From: an uncultured Lachnospiraceae bacterium
GTDB lineage: Bacteria > Bacillota > Clostridia > Lachnospirales > Lachnospiraceae
Direction of reading: 5' to 3'
NCBI GenBank assembly: GCA_900544685.1
Contig: UQWA01000012.1
Coordinates: 1 to 64,000 of the forward strand
DNA length: 64,000 nucleotides
Shown here: positions 43,881 to 51,631 of the stretch, piece by piece
Layout: each line of letters opens with the position of its first letter
Position numbering within the stretch: the first letter of the stretch is position 1
Made by a program: the position numbers and the translations under genes
The notes under the pieces: generated by a model
Databases searched by the model: none
Seen by the model: only the letters and a program-made list of their open reading frames with translations
Told to the model about the DNA's origin: nothing

Positions 43881-44896
43881 CTTACGCCACCTCCCCTGAA
43901 TAACTTATTATGTAATTTTCCCTTCTGGGTGGCTTTCATTGCGGCAGCCTCAGCCTCCGCTTCTGCCCGCTCAAAATACATCCGGTAGATTGCATCCAGG
44001 TCTCCGCCTCTCTGATGGAAATGCTGGATCGTATATCCATGGCTGCCCAGGAATGTGGTCAGCTGAGAACGGATATCATATTTGGACTCTACCACAAACA
44101 TATTTCCTTCTTTTTGTATGCTGGATACGCCCGGCTGTCTGCTAATCTCTGCCAGTACCTTGTCATCACAGGGATCCACCTGCAGTTCCAGGGAATACTT
44201 TGTGCTATCCTGTACCTGATGTCCCAGATCCTCGATCTCGCCACAGGCTACCAGATTGCCGTTGACAAAAATACCTACCCTGTCACAGATCTGCTGTACC
44301 TGATACAGCTGATGGGATGAAATCAGCAGTGTTCTGCCATCTTCTTTTGCCATCTGTGTCATCAGTTCCAACAATTCTCTCATACCTTCCGGATCCAGTC
44401 CCAGTGTCGGTTCATCCATAATGATGATCTCCGGATCCTTCATCAGTACATCTGCGATACCCAGTCGCTGTTTCATACCTTTGGAATATGTGCCGGCCTT
44501 CTTATCTGCCGCCTCCTCCAGTCTGACCCGCTTCAGCGCCGCATCACTGCGTTCCTTAATCTCTTCTTCGGACAATCCATTCAGCCGTCCGGTAAATGCC
44601 AGATTCTGTCTGCCAGTCAGATCCTGATAAAATCCCGGATTATCCGGCAGATATCCTACGATTTTCTTAATGCCCAGTGCATTTCTGGTACAGTCCATGC
44701 CTTCTATAGTTGCCGTACCTGCCGTTGGCTCTGTCAGCCCAAGAAGCATCAGGATCGTAGTGGTCTTACCGGCACCGTTCGGTCCCAGTAAGCCAAATAT
44801 CTCACCTTTTTTCACAGACAGGTTCAACTGATTGACCGCGGTTTTCTCACCGTAGCACTTCGTCAGCCCGCTTGTCTGAATAATCACTTCGCCCAT
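43877..44896 (-). CDS. ABC transporter ATP-binding protein of the NEW3-domain ABC operon
   Basis: The 339-residue ATPase has Walker A GPNGAGKTTTILMLLG, Q-loop YLPDNPGFY, signature YSKGMKQRLGIADVL, Walker B IIIMDEPTLGLDPEG and switch ISSHQ. The D in the Q-loop position (LPDNPG) and a C-terminal accessory domain (about 225-310) are typical of CcmA/NatA-like multidrug or lantibiotic-immunity ATPases. It begins 3 bp after the NEW3 gene. The last 25 residues are basic and alanine-rich. Confidence 0.92.
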   Translation of the reverse strand: MGEVIIQTSGLTKCYGEKTAVNQLNLSVKKGEIFGLLGPNGAGKTTTILMLLGLTEPTAGTATIEGMDCTRNALGIKKIVGYLPDNPGFYQDLTGRQNLAFTGRLNGLSEEEIKERSDAALKRVRLEEAADKKAGTYSKGMKQRLGIADVLMKDPEIIIMDEPTLGLDPEGMRELLELMTQMAKEDGRTLLISSHQLYQVQQICDRVGIFVNGNLVACGEIEDLGHQVQDSTKYSLELQVDPCDDKVLAEISRQPGVSSIQKEGNMFVVESKYDIRSQLTTFLGSHGYTIQHFHQRGGDLDAIYRMYFERAEAEAEAAAMKATQKGKLHNKLFRGGGVR

Positions 44897-44899
44897 AAC

Positions 44900-46177
44900 T
44901 TATCTTCTCCCATATTTTTTGAATACATAACCAAGACCAGCTCCCAGTACTACGATAATCGCAACTGCTGCAAGTCCCCAGCTGGTACGTGTCTTCACAG
45001 ATACACGCAGGCTTGCGGTAGATGTTGCCACATCATTGGCTGCTGTGATAGATGCTACATAATCACCTGTGATGGCATCGGAATCTGGAGTAATATAAGC
45101 GGTTACTTCTTTGGTTGCACCTGCTTCCAGCAAATCAATAGTAGATTCATCAAAACTGATATCCCAGTTGCTGGCTGCGGAAGAAGTCAGATTCAAGTTG
45201 GTCAGATCCACATTACCTGTATTCGTAATGGATAAGGTTACTGCTTTCTTATCATTTGCATAAGCATCTACACTTAAGTTACCGCTTGGTGTGGATACCT
45301 CTACGGCATATGATCCGGTAATGGTTACTTTCAATTCTTCCGTCAGTTTTTCTGAAGAAGAGATAGCGGAAATTGGAATGGTATAATCACCCTGTGTCAG
45401 TGTCTCAGGCGGTGTAACAGAAACGGTAATACCCTGGCTGGCACCTGCTTCCACATTCAGGCTGGCTACGGCATTGCTTTCCCCTGATGGTGTGAAGCTT
45501 ACCTGCCATCCGTCCGGCGCCTCTGCTGAAAGGCTGAAGGACTGTTCGGAACCCTTGTTATTTACCAGTGTGGTATCAAAACTGAATGCGGTACCGGATG
45601 CTGCCTGCTGTTCTGCATATTCTGCGGTAAAAGTACTGGCTCCGTTTTCCTCTTCGGAAACATTCAGTGTCAGTGTCACATCACTGCTTTCCCCGTCATC
45701 TGTGACAGCTTCCAATGTTACATTATATTCACCCTCTGCCGTACCTTCCGGAACGGTCAGGCTTAAGGTTGCCAGTCCTTCCGATACTTCACCGGAAGAC
45801 TGAATATGTACTTTATTGATCTGACCGCCGTTTCCACGAAAATATCCTTCCCATCCATCCGGCAGATCCTTAATGCTCAGTGCTGCATCCTGACCGTTTC
45901 CAGTCTGGTTAATAAAGTCCAGATCAAATGTCGTTGTCTCACCTGGTTTTACGGAGATACCCGGATAAGCGGTACTCATCTCAAATGTACTGTCAGAAGA
46001 TACTTCCTGTGTATCTGTAGTGGTCTCCGGTGCTGCATAGACCGCTGCAGGTGTCACGAGACTAAACATACTCAGAAGTGCTGCTGTCATACCAATGCTC
46101 TTTAACTTAGACCGCTTACTTCTTCCTTTCCCCTTTGTAATGTTCTGATTACTGAAATACAGTTGTCTCTTTCTCAT
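44900..46177 (-). CDS. Secreted, membrane-anchored NEW3-domain protein
   Basis: Start 46177 is chosen because AAGGAG lies about 10 bases before it; an ATG 9 bp earlier is too close to the site. The 425-residue protein has a basic start and long signal peptide (KSIGMTAALLSMFSLVTPAAVYA) and three or more Ig-like NEW3 modules with repeated GEYNVTLEA, GDYTIPISA and GDYVASITA endings. A C-terminal helix (AAVAIIVVLGAGLGYVF) with KKYGRR tail anchors it. It should display beta-sandwich domains outside the cell. Operon partners are an ATPase and a permease, so it may be the extracellular part of that transporter. Confidence 0.88.
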   Translation of the reverse strand: MRKRQLYFSNQNITKGKGRSKRSKLKSIGMTAALLSMFSLVTPAAVYAAPETTTDTQEVSSDSTFEMSTAYPGISVKPGETTTFDLDFINQTGNGQDAALSIKDLPDGWEGYFRGNGGQINKVHIQSSGEVSEGLATLSLTVPEGTAEGEYNVTLEAVTDDGESSDVTLTLNVSEEENGASTFTAEYAEQQAASGTAFSFDTTLVNNKGSEQSFSLSAEAPDGWQVSFTPSGESNAVASLNVEAGASQGITVSVTPPETLTQGDYTIPISAISSSEKLTEELKVTITGSYAVEVSTPSGNLSVDAYANDKKAVTLSITNTGNVDLTNLNLTSSAASNWDISFDESTIDLLEAGATKEVTAYITPDSDAITGDYVASITAANDVATSTASLRVSVKTRTSWGLAAVAIIVVLGAGLGYVFKKYGRR

Positions 46178-46277
46178 GATCTGCATGCTCCTTTACTTCA
46201 ATTTACAGGGATATTCTGTGAGGCTTCATCTGGCACTCACCTGCCCCGTTTGCTGACGCTATAGTAGAACCTGAATC

Positions 46278-46310
46278 TAAACTAAATTTAAAGTAATTTG
46301 AGCTAAATTT
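46278..46310 (-). promoter_or_regulatory. Candidate response-regulator operator upstream of the NEW3 operon
   Basis: CTAAATTT-like elements occur at 46282, 46293 (GTAATTTG) and 46303, about one helical turn apart, as OmpR-family regulators prefer. The core TAAACTAAATTTAAA (46278-46292) recurs at 49106-49120 upstream of the degraded MacA-like gene with one difference. It lies between the NEW3 operon and the divergent response regulator gene, which is the natural candidate to bind it. Confidence 0.45.
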
Positions 46311-46435
46311 TGAACATCCTGTGAACTTGTGAAAATTCAGTGAACTCTGCTGTTTTTCCAGATTTTAGTGCTATACTGTCCCACAGAAGATATCCCGGAA
46401 TTCATTTTAACCGGTCATTTTTTCAGGAGGGTTTT

Positions 46436-47110
46436 ATGTTTCGCATATTGGTTGTAGATGATGACAAAAATTCCAGACGGTATTATCACGCAGTTCTTTC
46501 TCATTCCGGCTATCAGCCTTTTTGCGCCGATTCTGCGGAAAATGCCTTTCATCTGCTAGAAGAAAAGAATATTGATCTGCTTCTGGTGGATGCTCTTATG
46601 CCTGGAACGGATGGTTTTTCTCTGACCAAAACACTCCGTGACTGTGGAAATGATATGCCGATTCTAATGATTGCGCCAAAGCACATGGCAAAAGATGTGA
46701 AAAAAGGATTTCTCATGGGCGTAGATGACTACATGGCATGCCCTGTTGATGAAGATGAGATGTTGCTGCGTATCCGGGCACTGCTGCGCCGGGCAAAAAT
46801 CGTATCAGAACACGAATTAAAAGTGGGGAATACTACTCTCGATTATGATACACTGACCGTGTCCATCCATGGTAACGAAACGATTCTTCCACAGAAAGAA
46901 TTCTATCTGCTTTATAAGCTCCTGTCCTATCCGAACCAGATCTTCACCAGAGACCAACTCATGGAGGATATCTGGGGTCCGGAATCCGATTCCACATCCG
47001 CTACTGTCAGCGTACATATCGGACGCCTGCGGAAGCGGTTCGAACACAGTGAAGATTTTACCATACATACCATACGGGGACTGGGGTATAAAGCATGTGT
47101 GTTAAAATAG
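46436..47110 (+). CDS. Orphan OmpR-family response regulator with degenerate receiver
   Basis: CAGGAGG lies 5 bases before ATG 46436, giving 224 residues. The receiver has acidic residues D8-D10 and phospho-acceptor D52 (LLLVDALMPG). The conserved Thr/Ser is I79 (PILMIAPK) and the conserved lysine of the KP motif is C102 (YMACPV), so signalling may be altered or phosphorylation-independent. The C-terminal winged helix is intact (LPQKEFYLLYKLLSYPNQIF through IRGLGYKAC). No kinase gene is adjacent. It is divergent from the NEW3/ABC operon and likely controls it. Confidence 0.88.
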   Translation: MFRILVVDDDKNSRRYYHAVLSHSGYQPFCADSAENAFHLLEEKNIDLLLVDALMPGTDGFSLTKTLRDCGNDMPILMIAPKHMAKDVKKGFLMGVDDYMACPVDEDEMLLRIRALLRRAKIVSEHELKVGNTTLDYDTLTVSIHGNETILPQKEFYLLYKLLSYPNQIFTRDQLMEDIWGPESDSTSATVSVHIGRLRKRFEHSEDFTIHTIRGLGYKACVLK

Positions 47111-47170
47111 TTTCTCTTTTCGTGTTCACTAAATCATGTTATATTAATTTCATAAGTAGGAGGATATTTA

Positions 47171-47413
47171 TTGTTTCAAATTACTTATTCTAAGAAAGCA
47201 ATAAAATTTTTACAAAAGCAGGATAAAACCACACAAAAAAGACTTATTTATGCAATTAAAAAGCTTCCTCTTGAGGGTGATATTAAAAAATTACAGAATA
47301 CAAAAGGATTTCGTCTTCGAGTAGGAAATTTCCGTGTATTATTTGATGTAAATGGAATTATCATAGATATTATAGAAATTGGTAATCGCGGGCAGATTTA
47401 TAAAGGAGTGTGA
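47171..47413 (+). CDS. RelE/ParE-family toxin
   Basis: The start is TTG at 47171, with TAGGAGG about 8 bases upstream; no ATG fits. The 80-residue protein MFQITYSKKAIKFLQKQDKT follows the RelE/ParE pattern (KKLQNTKGFRLRVGNFRVLFDV and IEIGNRGQIYKG at the end), with basic residues for mRNA cleavage or gyrase inhibition. It is followed by a small acidic partner gene, so the order is toxin first, as in higBA-like systems. The activity type is not certain from sequence. Confidence 0.8.
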   Translation: MFQITYSKKAIKFLQKQDKTTQKRLIYAIKKLPLEGDIKKLQNTKGFRLRVGNFRVLFDVNGIIIDIIEIGNRGQIYKGV

Positions 47414-47418
47414 TCAAT

Positions 47419-47643
47419 ATGTCAAATGTAAAAGAAAGAATCTTTGGTGCTGTTACCATTATGAGTGAACAGGATGCACAAAAACTCTGGGAATTAATCC
47501 AAGGAACTTTTATTCTTAATAATGCTGAAGAGGTTACTCCCGACGAAGATGAATTAGCAGCCCTTGCCGCTTATGAAGCAAATGATCCAGAATACCAACC
47601 TTCTATGACACAGGAAGAATTACTGAAAAAACTTAAGTTGTAA
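47419..47643 (+). CDS. Antitoxin partner of the RelE/ParE toxin
   Basis: ATG 47419 has AAAGGAG 10 bases upstream, inside the end of the toxin gene. The 74-residue protein is acidic in its second half (NAEEVTPDEDELAALAAYEANDPEYQPS), which should fold onto the basic toxin. The first part (VKERIFGAVTIMSEQDAQKLWELIQ) resembles a small dimerisation/DNA-binding segment, though no clear ribbon-helix-helix or HTH is recognised. Position and charge support the antitoxin call. Confidence 0.72.
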   Translation: MSNVKERIFGAVTIMSEQDAQKLWELIQGTFILNNAEEVTPDEDELAALAAYEANDPEYQPSMTQEELLKKLKL

Positions 47644-47761
47644 AAAGTTCTTTCATTTTTTCCAGTAATGCTTTTTCCTGTTCCGGAGTCAGATTTTCCA
47701 TTGGTCGTCTCATATTTGATGTCTTGATGACTCCTTCTTCTTTCAGAATCACTTTATGGAA
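47633..47761 (-). pseudogene. C-terminal fragment of a DapA/NanA-family lyase gene
   Basis: On the minus strand 42 codons before a TAA read FHKVILKEEGVIKTSNMRRP, then MENLTPEQEKALLEKMKELF. This resembles the C-terminal helix end of dihydrodipicolinate synthase/N-acetylneuraminate lyase proteins (xxPL.PLTEEEK..L). Nothing upstream continues the gene; it runs into a terminator hairpin. It overlaps the antitoxin 3' end by 11 bp. Probably the leftover of a deletion. The family assignment of such a short piece is tentative. Confidence 0.45.
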
Positions 47762-47784
47762 AACAGGGCTTTGCCCTAACAGTA

Positions 47785-47826
47785 AAAGGCTTCAACGACA
47801 ATTTTTCTCATCGTTGAAGCCTTTTT
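47785..47826. terminator. Strong bidirectional terminator
   Basis: A perfect 15-bp stem AAAAGGCTTCAACGA / TCGTTGAAGCCTTTT with a 12-nt loop and A/T runs on both sides lies between the toxin-antitoxin genes and the converging ABC ATPase. Confidence 0.9.
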
Positions 47827-47984
47827 GTTATTTTCATATAAACTCATAAGTAATATTTGTTTAGCCAAACAATTATTTAGCATGCGCACGCTTCTCCTGT
47901 ATCTCTCAGACTTTCGCCCTGTCTGTACCTTCGGCGTGTGGCTGACACGAAAATTTACCACCTCAAATATTTCCCCTGTTCAAG

Positions 47985-48677
47985 TTATTCTTCCAACAAC
48001 TCCCCATCCACGATCCTGACGATTCTCTGTGCATGTTGCGCCACTCCCAGGTCATGAGTGATCATGACGATGGTATTTCCCATTTCATGCAGTCTGTGAA
48101 ACAGCTTCAACACTTCTTTTCCACTGGTCTGATCCAGTGCGCCGGTTGGTTCATCCGCCAGCAGTATAGCTGGTTCGCCCACCAGTGCTCTGGCAATGGC
48201 TACTCTCTGCTGCTGGCCACCGGACAGTTCTCTTGGCTTGTGGTGCATACGTTCTTCCAGCCCCAGCATTCGTATGGTTTCAAGGCTGGCCTCTTCCGCT
48301 TCTTTTTGTGTCATGCCTCTCACCAGTAATGGCATAATAATGTTCTGCATGACATTATAGGTTTGTATCAGATGATATTTCTGAAAAATAAATCCAATTT
48401 TTTCATTGCGGATTCTGGTCAGTTCTTTTTCTGATGTCCGTTCAATCTGACAGTCATCCAGCCGGTAACTGCCGGAATCCGGTTTATCCATACACCCTAT
48501 CACGTTCATCAATGTACTTTTTCCGGAACCGGATGGTCCCAGAATAGCCAGGAATTCCCCCTCTTTCACTTCCAGATTCACATCTTTTAAGGCATGGAGC
48601 TTTTCTGATCCCACAGAATAATATTTGTTGATATCTTTGATTTCTATGATTTTTTCATGCTTAACCTCATTATTCAT
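47985..48677 (-). CDS. Orphaned MacB/LolD-type ABC ATPase
   Basis: The 230-residue ATPase is intact: Walker A GPSGSGKSTLMNVIGCMD, Q-loop FIFQKYHLIQTYNVMQN, signature LSGGQQQRVAIARAL, Walker B ILLADEPTGALD and switch ITHDLG. The usual FtsX-like permease gene should follow, but downstream is only a 160-bp stretch without a gene and a terminator. The membrane-fusion gene upstream is broken. The protein probably has no partner at this locus; it may serve another permease or be on the way to loss. Confidence 0.9.
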   Translation of the reverse strand: MNNEVKHEKIIEIKDINKYYSVGSEKLHALKDVNLEVKEGEFLAILGPSGSGKSTLMNVIGCMDKPDSGSYRLDDCQIERTSEKELTRIRNEKIGFIFQKYHLIQTYNVMQNIIMPLLVRGMTQKEAEEASLETIRMLGLEERMHHKPRELSGGQQQRVAIARALVGEPAILLADEPTGALDQTSGKEVLKLFHRLHEMGNTIVMITHDLGVAQHAQRIVRIVDGELLEE

Positions 48678-49074
48678 TCAGCATCCAGATCTCAGTGATC
48701 GTTTCATTGCCTCCGGATGATGCCGAACTTGATGTATCATAGCTTCCGTCTGCAATGCCTTCTTCCAGTTCCGTAATTCTGTCACCAATGTCTACCAGTA
48801 CTTCCTCATGATCCGTTAAGGCATTTTCTACTTCATTTGTCTGCTAGGTACGAATATACTCTGCATTTTCCGCATCTGCTTCCGCAGACTCCCAGATATA
48901 TTTTGCTTCCAGAATTCCCTGATCATAAGCAAGCTGCGTATCTGTCAGTGTACTGTCTGCTTTGATGATTGCTGCTTCATAATAAGCACATGCTTTCTGA
49001 TAGCTTTCCTCTGTCAGTTTCAGAATCGCATCCCCTTCCGCAAGCTGAGTACCTTCTCCTGTCTTCCATATCAT
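48670..49074 (-). pseudogene. Broken MacA/HlyD-type membrane fusion protein gene
   Basis: The reading frame from 49074 (MIWKTGEGTQLAEGDAILKL, the second half of a lipoyl/barrel-sandwich motif) runs through a coiled helix to TAG at 48846-48844. It then continues in the same frame to a TAA at 48672-48670 (ending TEIWMLNE). The N-terminal signal, membrane helix and first beta half are missing, and there is an internal stop. Its end overlaps the ATPase start by 8 bp, the normal coupling of an exporter operon. This shows a MacAB-type exporter in decay. Confidence 0.8.
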
Positions 49075-49105
49075 ATTGCATCTGGATAATAGTAATAGAA
49101 TAACT

Positions 49106-49120
49106 TAAACTGAATTTAAA
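49106..49120 (-). promoter_or_regulatory. Copy of the NEW3-operon operator before the broken exporter
   Basis: TAAACTGAATTTAAA differs at one base from the sequence at 46278-46292. On the minus strand it is a phased pair (TTTAAATTCAG then TTTAAGTTATT, 11 bp apart). It lies about 30 bp upstream of the broken MacA-like gene, suggesting that both transporters were under one OmpR-type regulator. Confidence 0.4.
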
Positions 49121-49130
49121 CTTATTATAA

Positions 49131-49175
49131 AAAGAGACGGAACTAAACGATATACTCATTTTGTTCCGTCTCTTT
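49131..49175. terminator. Terminator between the SARP-type regulator and the broken exporter
   Basis: A perfect 13-bp stem AAAGAGACGGAAC / GTTCCGTCTCTTT with a 19-nt loop lies 22 bp past the SARP-type gene stop. T-rich flanks occur on both strands. Confidence 0.85.
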
Positions 49176-49196
49176 CTATTATTCTGTTTTCATATT

Positions 49197-50396
49197 CTAT
49201 GTCTCTTTTTTATCCATACTTTCAATGGATGTTACATCAAAATCTACACGATATTCCCCTGCTGTTTTTTGCTCAAATCTCTTCTGTATCCGGTCAGAAA
49301 CGATCTTGCAGTTCTCCATTCTGATATCTGAGAACAGGATCAGGTACTGGGAATAGCTGTATCTGGTATAAAAATCTCCTCTGCGCAATGAACCGCGAAT
49401 GGCCTCTGCCAACAGCTCTGATGCCTCACGGTCTTTTCCTTCTATGTAACCGTCTTTTACTGATATTCCTTTCAGTGTACACAGCATAATATAAACGGTT
49501 GCCCCGTTTCGCTCCATCATACGGCTGAATACATGATAAATATCAATAAATCCAGGAAAGCTACAATAGTAAGCACCTTCTATATGCACCTTCTCATCCA
49601 GCCTTTTACGGATATCTTCTGTCACCTCTGCGGTCTGGCTGACATGTTCCCCCATAATCCGAAACCTTCTGAGCATCTCAGGTGATGGCGGCAATCCCAA
49701 TTCATCCAGAACCAACTTTGTTGCTTTTTCATATACCTCCATTGCTTCCTGATATCTGGACATTGCCATCAGACTGTCGATCTGCCAGAGCTGCCAGTCC
49801 TCAAAAGGATAAATAACAGACGCTGAAGTAGCTATTCGCAGCGTCTCCTCGTAATGTTCCTCTTTCATATAATATTCACACAGCTTTCGGACACAATTGG
49901 TATACAGTTCCTTGCAATGTACATTTTCTACTGTCACCCAGCCTTCACCAATCATATTCGGCAAAAACTCTCCTGTATAACAGGCTACCGCTTTTCGGCA
50001 GAGCCGAATCTCTTCCTGACCTGTTTTACTCTGACTCTCTTCTGCCAGATTCTGAAATTCACATACATCTACCCACAGCGGAATTGCTTCATCCCAGGTA
50101 CACATGCCATTTTGAATACAAATATACTGACTATCTGGCAGCCCCGCCGCCTTTAACTGCCGGCGCAGTCGAAAAATAGTATTATTCAGGCTGCCATTCT
50201 TATTCTCTACCGTTTCTCTGCCATACAGAGCATCTATCAGTCCTGCCTTGGAAATTCCTTCCTGCCCATGAAGCGCCAGCATCTGTAAAAGCTGTGTCGT
50301 CTTAGAAACTGCATTACGGTCAATTACAATTTCTCTTCCGGCATAGTTTACCGAAAAAGTACCCAACATTCTAATTTCAAGTCTCTCTGTTGCCAT
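49197..50396 (-). CDS. SARP/BTAD-type transcriptional regulator
   Basis: The 399-residue protein begins with an OmpR-like winged helix (LEIRMLGTFSVNYAGREIVI to YICIQNGMCTWD, about 1-105), then a bacterial transcriptional activator domain of TPR-like helices (about 110-245, with LYTNCVRKLCEYYMKEEHYEETLRIA and AMEVYEKATKLVLDELGLPPSPEM). The C-terminal part (about 260-399) looks like a degenerate GGDEF-type module (YYCSFPGFIDIYHVFSRMMER, later RRGDFYTRYSYSQYLIL). Such regulators are best known in actinomycetes. Targets and ligand are unknown; neighbours are a broken exporter and a secreted protein. Confidence 0.82.
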   Translation of the reverse strand: MATERLEIRMLGTFSVNYAGREIVIDRNAVSKTTQLLQMLALHGQEGISKAGLIDALYGRETVENKNGSLNNTIFRLRRQLKAAGLPDSQYICIQNGMCTWDEAIPLWVDVCEFQNLAEESQSKTGQEEIRLCRKAVACYTGEFLPNMIGEGWVTVENVHCKELYTNCVRKLCEYYMKEEHYEETLRIATSASVIYPFEDWQLWQIDSLMAMSRYQEAMEVYEKATKLVLDELGLPPSPEMLRRFRIMGEHVSQTAEVTEDIRKRLDEKVHIEGAYYCSFPGFIDIYHVFSRMMERNGATVYIMLCTLKGISVKDGYIEGKDREASELLAEAIRGSLRRGDFYTRYSYSQYLILFSDIRMENCKIVSDRIQKRFEQKTAGEYRVDFDVTSIESMDKKET

Positions 50397-50540
50397 ATTT
50401 CCCCATCCTGCATCATCTATTTTATTCCATTACAGGTATTTCGAGAATACCATTTTTTGTCTGTTTTTGCAATTACCTGCCAATATAAAAAGAGACCACA
50501 TACCACATCTGTGATATGTAGCCCTTTTCAAAGTTCCATC

Positions 50541-51530
50541 TTATGACCAATAAGCCTTGGTATAAGCTGCCTTAATTGCTGCCACTCTTGCTGTTGTAAT
50601 CTTAGCTACCGCATTCTTGACAAATGCATAAGTCTGTGGTCTGGTTGACTGCAGATTCTGTGGTGATAATACATATTCTTTATAAGATTCTGCAAAATAT
50701 TCAGAACTGTTCTGTGTCAGGTATTTTGCATTTGCTGACTGCAATGCTCCTTTTTCATTATTGTAGATTGTCATAAATTCGGAACTTGTATCGACATTCC
50801 CTGCCAGCCATCCAACAAAGTGACCCAGCTCGTGATAAATCGTATCACCGCTGCTCTTTTTCAATGTAATGTTATGGGACTGTACCGAGAAGTATCCACT
50901 GTATCCTGCTGATGGATTTACTTCAATCTTAAATGCCAGATTTTCAAATGCATTCAGTACAACTGCATCTGCCTTCGGTGCCATAGCTCTTACATCCAGA
51001 CTGGTAACAGTCTGCATCTCATCATGGGATGCTGTGCTGGCTGCTGAAGCAGTATTTGTATTTGCCACTGTTGCAGTTGTTGTCTTCGGTTTATTCGTTG
51101 TTGTTGTCCTAACCGTAGTCTCTACGGTAGTCGTTACCGTCTTAATATCAGATCTCTTTTTTGTTGCGGATACAACTGTTGTCTTAACCGTAGTCTTCTT
51201 TGTTACTTTCTGTTTTGAATTCTCTTTCTTTACAGTCTTAGACCGCTTACTGCGTTTTGTAGTCTTGGCTGTTTTCGTTGCTTTCTTTTTCAGCTTTGAC
51301 TTTTTAACAGTTCTCTTCGTCTTTTTAGTTGTCTTTACCGTAGGCTTGGTTGCCAGTGGTACTTCTTCCTGTGGAATGACAATGCTTCCATCTTCGGTAT
51401 CTATATATTCCACCATCTGTGGGATTGATAAATCATCTGTCTCCCGTTCGGTATACCATGCCCCTGTGACCAGCACTGCTGCTGCAAGTATCATGCTTCC
51501 ACATCTTACAAAAATATTATTTTTCTTCAT
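50541..51530 (-). CDS. Secreted ATLF-like zinc metalloprotease candidate with Lys/Thr-rich stalk
   Basis: Start 51530 (MKKNNIFVRCGSMILAAAVL) is chosen for its signal peptide and GAGGG site; a longer frame reaches into the kinase gene. The 329-residue protein has a signal or anchor helix, a very basic Lys/Thr linker (about 61-160) and a C-terminal domain. That domain has the zinc motif HELGH (233-237) and a downstream glutamate in SSEYFAESYKEYV (277/281), as in anthrax lethal factor-like (ATLF) domains. It is probably surface-exposed or released. Targets are unknown. It follows the PhoR-like kinase gene by 100 bp and may have its own promoter. Confidence 0.75.
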   Translation of the reverse strand: MKKNNIFVRCGSMILAAAVLVTGAWYTERETDDLSIPQMVEYIDTEDGSIVIPQEEVPLATKPTVKTTKKTKRTVKKSKLKKKATKTAKTTKRSKRSKTVKKENSKQKVTKKTTVKTTVVSATKKRSDIKTVTTTVETTVRTTTTNKPKTTTATVANTNTASAASTASHDEMQTVTSLDVRAMAPKADAVVLNAFENLAFKIEVNPSAGYSGYFSVQSHNITLKKSSGDTIYHELGHFVGWLAGNVDTSSEFMTIYNNEKGALQSANAKYLTQNSSEYFAESYKEYVLSPQNLQSTRPQTYAFVKNAVAKITTARVAAIKAAYTKAYWS

Positions 51531-51631
51531 ATATTTCACCATCCCTCTATCGGATTTGCCCACTCTTTTTATTATTACATACGTAGTATAACAGACAAAG
51601 GATAACGAAAGGATAACAAAATATTGCTTTT

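Noticed and set aside
47776..47961. 61-codon minus-strand ORF (MVNFRVSHTPKVQ...)
   Set aside because: It runs through the strong terminator hairpin, has no ribosome binding site and no family features; probably chance or a dispersed intergenic sequence.
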